Positions 5,746-9,506 of a DNA stretch of 9,506 nt are shown piece by piece; position 1 is the first letter of the stretch; the number at the start of each line of letters is the position of its first letter. This stretch comes from an uncultured Eubacteriales bacterium. Lineage in GTDB: Bacteria > Bacillota > Clostridia > Oscillospirales > Acutalibacteraceae. The notes under the pieces are model-generated. The model was not told the origin of the DNA and searched no databases. It saw only the letters and a program-made list of their open reading frames with translations. Both the position numbers and the translations under genes were made by a program. The stretch covers positions 1 through 9,506 of the forward strand of contig ONPE01000041.1 of NCBI GenBank assembly GCA_900319615.1. Direction: 5' to 3'.

Positions 5746-6480
5746 ATGGCTGAATGGTGGGCCGGTCTGTCGGCTCAGTTCGACCTGAATTTTATACAAA
5801 AGGATCGCTGGCTTTCGCTGCTGCGCGGTTTGGAGAATACCCTGCTGATAACCTTCTTTGCCGCTATCATCGGCATACTGCTGGGTATCATCGTAGCCGC
5901 GGTGCGCACGACCTACGACAACAACGGCGAGAACATGAAGTATCAGAAGTCTATAGGCTACTATATCCTCGGCTTCTTCAACGTTATCTGCAAGATATAC
6001 CTGACGATCATCCGCGGCACGCCTGTGGTCGTTCAGCTGCTGATAATCTACTTTATCATCTTTGCCAATTCTACGAACGATATCCTCGTCGCTACCCTCG
6101 CCTTCGGTATCAACTCCGGAGCGTATGTCGCCGAGATACTTCGCGGCGGCATCATGGCTATAGATAAGGGTCAGTTCGAGGCAGGTCGCTCCATCGGCTT
6201 CAACTATCTGCAGACGATGATCTACATCATCATCCCGCAGGTGTTCAAGAATGTTCTGCCGACTCTGCTCAACGAGTTCATCGTCCTGCTCAAAGAGACG
6301 TCTGTCGCCGGCTATGTCGGCATCATGGATCTCACACGCGCCGGCAACTCTATCCGCGGCGTCACCTTCTCGGCGTTTATGCCGCTGATCGCCGTAGCGC
6401 TGATTTATCTGGTCATCGTCATGCTGCTGACATGGCTGGTAGGTAAAGTCGAGAGGAGGCTGAGAAAGAGTGAACGATAA
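5746..6480 (+). CDS. Amino-acid ABC transporter permease, cassette 2
   Basis: A 244-residue HisMQ/GlnP-type inner-membrane permease. The ATG at 5746 follows a G-rich ribosome site (GGGGG at 5734-5738, 7 nt away). The N-terminal 25 residues are amphipathic; hydrophobic segments lie at about 31-53, 70-88, 92-107, 113-132 and 209-232. The signature RGTPVVVQLLI is at 90-100. The EAA loop is about 142-162 (GQFEAGRSIGFNYLQTMIY). Compared with the cassette 1 permease it has a longer polar loop (about 54-69, TTYDNNGENMKYQKS) after the first membrane segment. The stop overlaps the ATPase start by 11 bp, indicating translational coupling. It probably acts as a homodimer with the upstream lipoprotein. 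The deleted repeat copy sits directly in front of it. Confidence 0.94.
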   Translation: MAEWWAGLSAQFDLNFIQKDRWLSLLRGLENTLLITFFAAIIGILLGIIVAAVRTTYDNNGENMKYQKSIGYYILGFFNVICKIYLTIIRGTPVVVQLLIIYFIIFANSTNDILVATLAFGINSGAYVAEILRGGIMAIDKGQFEAGRSIGFNYLQTMIYIIIPQVFKNVLPTLLNEFIVLLKETSVAGYVGIMDLTRAGNSIRGVTFSAFMPLIAVALIYLVIVMLLTWLVGKVERRLRKSER

Positions 6481-7213
6481 TGTTTTGATCAAGGTCAACG
6501 ACCTTAAGAAGCACTTTAAGGAAGGTACCATCCACGCCCTCGACGGCGTGAGCATGGAGATCAGCCGCGGCGAGGTCATCGTCATCATCGGCCCCTCCGG
6601 CTCAGGCAAATCGACCTTCCTGCGCGCGCTCAATCTTCTCGAGCTCCCCACCTCGGGCGAGATCCTTTTCGAGGGAGTCAATATCACCGAGCCGCACGTT
6701 AACATCAACAAGCACCGCCAGAAGATGGGCATGGTGTTCCAGCACTTCAACCTCTTCCCGAATATGACTATCCTGCGCAACATGACCATCGGTCCGCAGA
6801 AGCTGCTGAAAAAGAGCAAGGAAGAAGCCAACGCCAAGGCGATGGAGCTTTTGGAGCGCGTAGGTCTCGCAGACCGCGCCGATGCTTATCCCTCTCAGCT
6901 CTCCGGCGGACAGAAGCAGCGTATCGCCATCGTGCGCGCCCTGTGCATGGAGCCCGATGTGATGCTCTTTGACGAGCCTACGTCCGCTCTCGATCCCGAG
7001 ATGGTCGGCGAGGTTCTGGATGTTATGAAGGAGCTCGCGAAAGAAGGCTCCACCATGGTCGTCGTTACCCACGAGATGGGCTTCGCGCGTGAGGTCGGCT
7101 CGCGTGTCGTGTTCATGGACGGCGGCGTGATAATCGAGGAAGGCACCCCGAGCGAGATCTTTGACAATCCGCAGAGCGACCGCTTGAAGAGTTTCCTTGC
7201 TAAAGTTCTGTAA
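6470..7213 (+). CDS. Amino-acid ABC transporter ATP-binding protein, cassette 2
   Basis: A 247-residue ATPase of the GlnQ/HisP family. It starts at GTG 6470, 11 bp inside the permease gene; GGAGG at 6455-6459 is 10 nt upstream, and no in-frame ATG exists before the conserved N-terminus. Motifs are complete: Walker A GPSGSGKST (41-49), Gln91 in VFQHFNLFP, LSGGQKQR (144-151), Walker B MLFDEP with Asp168 and Glu169, SALD (172-175), His201 in VTHEM. The protein is as long as the cassette 1 ATPase and similar across all motifs but clearly diverged elsewhere, so the two are paralogues and not a recent duplication. A terminator follows. Confidence 0.96.
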   Translation: MNDNVLIKVNDLKKHFKEGTIHALDGVSMEISRGEVIVIIGPSGSGKSTFLRALNLLELPTSGEILFEGVNITEPHVNINKHRQKMGMVFQHFNLFPNMTILRNMTIGPQKLLKKSKEEANAKAMELLERVGLADRADAYPSQLSGGQKQRIAIVRALCMEPDVMLFDEPTSALDPEMVGEVLDVMKELAKEGSTMVVVTHEMGFAREVGSRVVFMDGGVIIEEGTPSEIFDNPQSDRLKSFLAKVL

Positions 7214-7259
7214 AAGAAATATAAATAATTCGATATCAGAATTATAACTTATAGCTCGC

Positions 7260-7284
7260 AGCCCGTCTGCGGGCTTTCCTTTTG
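7260..7284 (+). terminator. Terminator of transporter cassette 2
   Basis: AGCCCG (7260-7265) pairs with CGGGCT (7270-7275) around a TCTG loop, followed by TTCCTTTT. It lies 46 nt after the ATPase stop. Confidence 0.8.
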
Positions 7285-7294
7285 CCGAAACTAA

Positions 7295-7329
7295 TACCAC
7301 TTGATTTAATATCGCGTTTGTGGTATAAT
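7295..7329 (+). promoter_or_regulatory. Promoter of the membrane-linked XRE regulator, with a flanking inverted repeat
   Basis: TTGATT (7301-7306), 17 bp, then a perfect TATAAT (7324-7329) with TG at 7321-7322 as an extended -10. TACCAC (7295-7300) touches the -35 box, and its reverse complement GTGGTA (7320-7325) overlaps the extended -10, with centres 25 bp apart. This is an ideal position for self-repression by the regulator downstream, but that is inference. Confidence 0.75.
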
Positions 7330-7363
7330 AAAAAAACTAATTGGATTTTTATGGTGATTATAA

Positions 7364-7948
7364 ATGCAGGATAACAAAAAAATTGTTGCCGAAAATATAA
7401 CGATGCTGCGAACGTCGCTTAATCTGACTCAGGCGCAGCTGGGTGAGAAGCTGAACTACTCCGATAAATCGGTATCGAAGTGGGAGAGAGGCGAGTCTAT
7501 CCCCGATGTTTTCGTGTTGAAGGAGATCGCCGACCTCGGCGGAGTCACGGTGGATTATCTTATCACCCCTCACGACCCCGACGAGAAGCTTGAGCCCGAG
7601 ACAAAAGAACGTCGCTACAGCCGCAGGTTCATCCTGCTGACGGTGCTCGCCGGCATCTGGGCGCTTGCTGTGCTGGTGTTCGTCATACTCTGGCTCGCCG
7701 GAGTATTCAGCTGGATCGTGTTCGTCTGCGCGATACCCGTATCGCTGATAACCCTGCTGGTGCTCAACTCCATCTGGGGAGACCGCTCGCTGAACCTGTA
7801 CATAATATCCGCGCTGGTGTGGAGCATAATCTGCCTGATATATCTGTCCGCTTTGGACAAAAACTGGTGGCAGCTTTTCCTGCTCGGCATACCGGCTCAG
7901 ATAATCATCATCTTTGCGTTCTCGATACGCAAAAAGCCGAAACAATGA
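7364..7948 (+). CDS. XRE-family HTH regulator fused to four transmembrane segments
   Basis: A 194-residue protein. The ATG at 7364 follows GGTG (7353-7356) by 7 nt. Residues about 7-66 form a Cro/C1-type helix-turn-helix domain (NITMLRTSLNLTQAQLGEKL, then SDKSVSKWERG and PDVFVLKEIADLGGVTVDYL), where the SVSKWERG helix is the DNA-reading helix. After a charged linker (70-87) come four hydrophobic segments at about 88-112, 114-136, 144-163 and 168-187, ending RKKPKQ. Such HTH-plus-membrane proteins are frequent in Firmicutes and are thought to tie DNA binding to a membrane signal; targets are usually unknown. It stands alone between its own promoter and a strong terminator. The inverted repeat on its promoter suggests autoregulation. 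Whether it controls the transporters next door cannot be decided from the sequence. Confidence 0.88.
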   Translation: MQDNKKIVAENITMLRTSLNLTQAQLGEKLNYSDKSVSKWERGESIPDVFVLKEIADLGGVTVDYLITPHDPDEKLEPETKERRYSRRFILLTVLAGIWALAVLVFVILWLAGVFSWIVFVCAIPVSLITLLVLNSIWGDRSLNLYIISALVWSIICLIYLSALDKNWWQLFLLGIPAQIIIIFAFSIRKKPKQ

Positions 7949-7969
7949 GGATATAACTGAGTTTCTACT

Positions 7970-8013
7970 GTGAGTAGAGTACCTTTCGGGGCGCTCTACT
8001 CACTTGTTTTTTG
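7970..8013 (+). terminator. Strong Rho-independent terminator after the XRE gene
   Basis: A perfect 10-bp stem, GTGAGTAGAG (7970-7979) with CTCTACTCAC (7994-8003), is followed by TTGTTTTTTG. It begins 21 nt after the stop. Confidence 0.92.
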
Positions 8014-8070
8014 CTGTAGAATGGCAATCGGGCAACAGTAGACCGCCCGAGGGTGATAATAGATTGCAGT

Positions 8071-8100
8071 TTGACAAAAACCGTGTAAAATGGTATGTAT
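8071..8100 (+). promoter_or_regulatory. Promoter-like site just before the foldback element
   Basis: A perfect TTGACA (8071-8076) is followed after 17 bp by TATGTA (8094-8099) with TG at 8091-8092. The -10 hexamer is weak but the extended -10 compensates. A start near 8106 would give DegV a leader of about 300 nt containing the whole foldback element. Upstream, TCGGGC/GCCCGA (8028-8033, 8045-8050) and GCAATC/GATTGC (8024-8029, 8062-8067) can form a stem of unknown meaning. Confidence 0.5.
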
Positions 8101-8116
8101 CAAAAGTCGGGCATAA

Positions 8117-8273
8117 TACTAATTTCCAATAAAAACTCGACATTCTTATCGGTCTGATTTCCGCAATTTTTCGTTGAACTCCTTGACAGGCGCCAGCCTG
8201 CCTGCGTCGTTCGCCTTGTCTTGCGAAAATCATCCTCGATAATTATTTGTCTGCTTTTTATTGAATATTAGTA
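8117..8273. mobile_element. Foldback (MITE-like) element with terminal inverted repeats, no transposase
   Basis: The ends are inverted repeats: 8116-8135 matches the reverse complement of 8255-8274 at 18 of 20 positions (CTAATTTCCAATAAAAA against CTAATATTCAATAAAAA). Further inward the arms keep pairing: GACA (8139-8142)/TGTC (8248-8251), TTATCG (8146-8151)/CGATAA (8237-8242), TGATTTCCGCAA (8155-8166) with TTGCGAAAATCA (8221-8232) at 11 of 12, and a central CAGGC-GCCA-GCCTG hairpin (8177-8190). The whole element would fold into one long hairpin. It is bounded by TA on both sides (8117-8118, 8272-8273), as expected for Tc1/mariner- or IS630-mobilised MITEs; that link is inference. A shortened second copy lies at 5624-5705. 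Confidence 0.75.
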
Positions 8274-8370
8274 TAAGCTCGCGTAAGTAATACTGTTCTT
8301 TGATGTAACGAAAAACATTTGCTATGCCGGATCAAACGCAGCAGATGTTAAGCTGTTAATCAGAGAAGAG

Positions 8371-8376
8371 TATAAT
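8371..8376 (+). promoter_or_regulatory. Possible proximal -10 box for the DegV gene
   Basis: A perfect TATAAT lies 25 nt before the DegV start. At 17-bp spacing the -35 would be TTAAGC (8348-8353), a poor match. It may be a regulated or activator-dependent promoter, or chance in AT-rich DNA. The rest of 8275-8370 shows nothing I can name. Confidence 0.45.
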
Positions 8377-8401
8377 ATCAAAATGATCAGGAGTGATAGT
8401 T

Positions 8402-9289
8402 ATGAGTTATATCATAAGCTGCTGTTCCACCTGCGATATGACGCCGGAGATGTTCGAAAAGCTCGACGTCAGATATATCGGCTTCCATTTTGTGGTCAAC
8501 GGCAAGTCATACACAGACGACCTCTTCACCGGGATGAGCGCGAAGGAGTTTTACAGTCATATCCGTGACGGCGCCGACACCTCGACCTCACAGGTCTCCG
8601 TGGGCGAGTATGTCGACTACTTCCGCGAGCTGCTGCTCGAGGATAAGGACGTCATCCATATCTGCCTGTCCTCCGGTATCTCAAATACCGTGCAAAGCGC
8701 AAACGCGGCGGCTAATATGCTGCGCTCGGAGTTCCCGGACAGGAAGCTGTATGTGGTGGATTCTCTCTGTGCGTCATCCGGCTCGGGTCTGTTCCTCACC
8801 ATGCTCTCGCAAAGACGCGCTGCGGGCGACGATATCGACACGTTGTACCAGTGGGCGATAGAGCACCGTCAGGACGTCCAGCATTGGTTCTGCTCCACCG
8901 ACCTGACCTACTATATCAAGGGCGGCCGCGTCTCCAAGGTCAGCGGCATCCTCGGCGGTATCTTCGAGATCTGCCCCCTGCTTTGCGTCAGCCCGGACGG
9001 TAAGCTCAAGGTCATCAGCAAGGTTCGTACCAAGAAAAAGGTGCTCACCGCGCTTGTCGACAAGATGGAGCAGCACGCCGACGACGGCAAAAGATACAGC
9101 GGCCTGTGCTATATATGTAATTCCGACTGCATCGAGGACGCAGAGTTTGTCAGAGATCAGGTTCTCAAGCGCTTCAAGAACGTCAAGGAGGTACCGATCT
9201 TCGACATCGGCACCACCATCGGCTGTCATACCGGTACGGGAACAGTCGCGCTGTTCTTTACCGGCGACGTCAGAGAGGACGCACAATGA
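8402..9289 (+). CDS. DegV-family fatty-acid-binding protein, cysteine-rich
   Basis: A 295-residue protein, normal for the family. The ATG at 8402 follows AGGAG (8389-8393) by 8 nt; an in-frame GTG at 8393 overlaps that site and is rejected. DegV/FakB proteins bind one fatty acid in the cytoplasm; FakB partners present it to the kinase FakA. Family blocks are present in order: STCDMT (9-14), TSQVSVGEY (62-70), LSSGISNTVQSA (89-100), VDSLCASSGSGLFL (119-132), STDLTYYIKGGRVSK (165-179), ICPLL (190-194) and GTTIGCHTGTGTVALFF (270-286). The usual D-S-T at the N-terminus is C-S-T here (Cys8), and there are 12 Cys in all, many for this family. No FakA kinase is in view. The stop overlaps the next start (ATGA), so the two genes are coupled. 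The family assignment is firm; the lipid bound is unknown. Confidence 0.93.
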   Translation: MSYIISCCSTCDMTPEMFEKLDVRYIGFHFVVNGKSYTDDLFTGMSAKEFYSHIRDGADTSTSQVSVGEYVDYFRELLLEDKDVIHICLSSGISNTVQSANAAANMLRSEFPDRKLYVVDSLCASSGSGLFLTMLSQRRAAGDDIDTLYQWAIEHRQDVQHWFCSTDLTYYIKGGRVSKVSGILGGIFEICPLLCVSPDGKLKVISKVRTKKKVLTALVDKMEQHADDGKRYSGLCYICNSDCIEDAEFVRDQVLKRFKNVKEVPIFDIGTTIGCHTGTGTVALFFTGDVREDAQ

Positions 9290-9506
9290 ATGCCGCGCGT
9301 GCTTTAAGCGGTGATCTTAAGGCGGAGAGGCACAAGTATAAAACGGCGCTGCCGGATTATACGAGGGGTGAGGAGATCACCAACATGGTGACCCATATCG
9401 TCGGCGGAGCCTTTGCCTTAGCCGCGATACCGCTGCTCGTGATAACCGCCGCCATGCATCACAACCCGTGGGCTGTGGTCTCGGGCGCAATCTACGGAGC
9501 GACCCT
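9286..9506 (+). CDS. Hemolysin III-family (PAQR-like) membrane protein, 3' end outside window
   Basis: The first 73 codons are visible. The ATG at 9286 overlaps the DegV stop as ATGA, with AGAGG (9274-9278) 7 nt upstream, so translation is coupled. After a charged N-terminus of about 25 residues comes YTRGEEITNMVTHIVGGAFAL (shown in part: Y, E-E, N, then T-H as the conserved core), a first membrane segment (about 37-56), and WAVVSGAIYGATL, which matches the start of the second segment in YqfA/hemolysin III proteins. This family of seven-helix membrane proteins is related to PAQR receptors and has been linked to membrane energetics; the name hemolysin is historical. Pairing with a fatty-acid-binding protein hints at a membrane-lipid role, which is inference. 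Confidence 0.85.
   Translation, partial: MNAARALSGDLKAERHKYKTALPDYTRGEEITNMVTHIVGGAFALAAIPLLVITAAMHHNPWAVVSGAIYGAT

Noticed and set aside
5692..6837. Long minus-strand frame of 381 codons opposite permease and ATPase
   Set aside because: It is the shadow of two strongly supported genes on the + strand, has low-complexity Asp/Gln/Arg-rich composition and no family motif.
8000..8233. Minus-strand reading frame of 77 codons across the foldback element
   Set aside because: It runs through the inverted-repeat element and into the XRE terminator, with no convincing ribosome site; similar frames are expected as a by-product of such repeats.

Overview
The window reads like a chromosomal segment of a gut Clostridia bacterium, probably Oscillospiraceae/Ruminococcus-like. 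This is inferred from moderate GC, strong GGAGG-type ribosome binding sites, Gram-positive lipoprotein signals, a Clostridia-type SPKTG sorting motif, a Ruminococcus-style CHAP protein and the style of the DegV protein. All convincing genes lie on the + strand. No rRNA, tRNA or CRISPR array was seen.

Layout. (1) Positions 1-879 hold the 3' part of a CHAP-domain cell-wall hydrolase with a repetitive C-terminal domain, followed by a terminator. (2) Positions 1020-1637 hold a complete monocistron: promoter, a small secreted protein with an InlB-like domain and a SPKTG wall-anchor signal, terminator. (3) Positions 1822-4554 hold amino-acid ABC transporter cassette 1: promoter with a perfect palindrome in its spacer, substrate-binding lipoprotein, hairpin, a structured 210-nt gap, permease, ATPase. 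(4) Positions 4622-7284 hold cassette 2 in the same order: inverted-repeat-decorated promoter, binding lipoprotein, terminator, gap, permease, ATPase, terminator. (5) Positions 7295-8013 hold an XRE-type regulator fused to four membrane segments, with its own promoter and terminator. (6) Positions 8071-9506 hold a promoter-like site, a foldback (MITE-like) element, a cysteine-rich DegV protein, and the start of a hemolysin III-family membrane protein coupled to it by an ATGA overlap.

How the genes work together. Each transporter cassette supplies a complete polar amino-acid importer: a lipid-anchored receptor, one permease that would homodimerise, and one ATPase. In both, the receptor gene comes first and is separated from permease-ATPase by a hairpin or terminator, which would give more receptor than membrane complex. 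The two receptors differ at the ligand site. The second has the family arginine that grips the amino-acid carboxylate; the first has valine there, so the two systems probably take different ligands.

The least ordinary DNA is a pair of related non-coding repeats. One is an almost full-length foldback element of about 155 bp at 8117-8273. The other is an internally deleted derivative at 5624-5705 carrying a 25-bp tandem duplication, just in front of the second permease. I see no clearly new multi-gene system. The strongest leads are this repeat family, the variant receptor, and several inverted repeats placed exactly on promoters.
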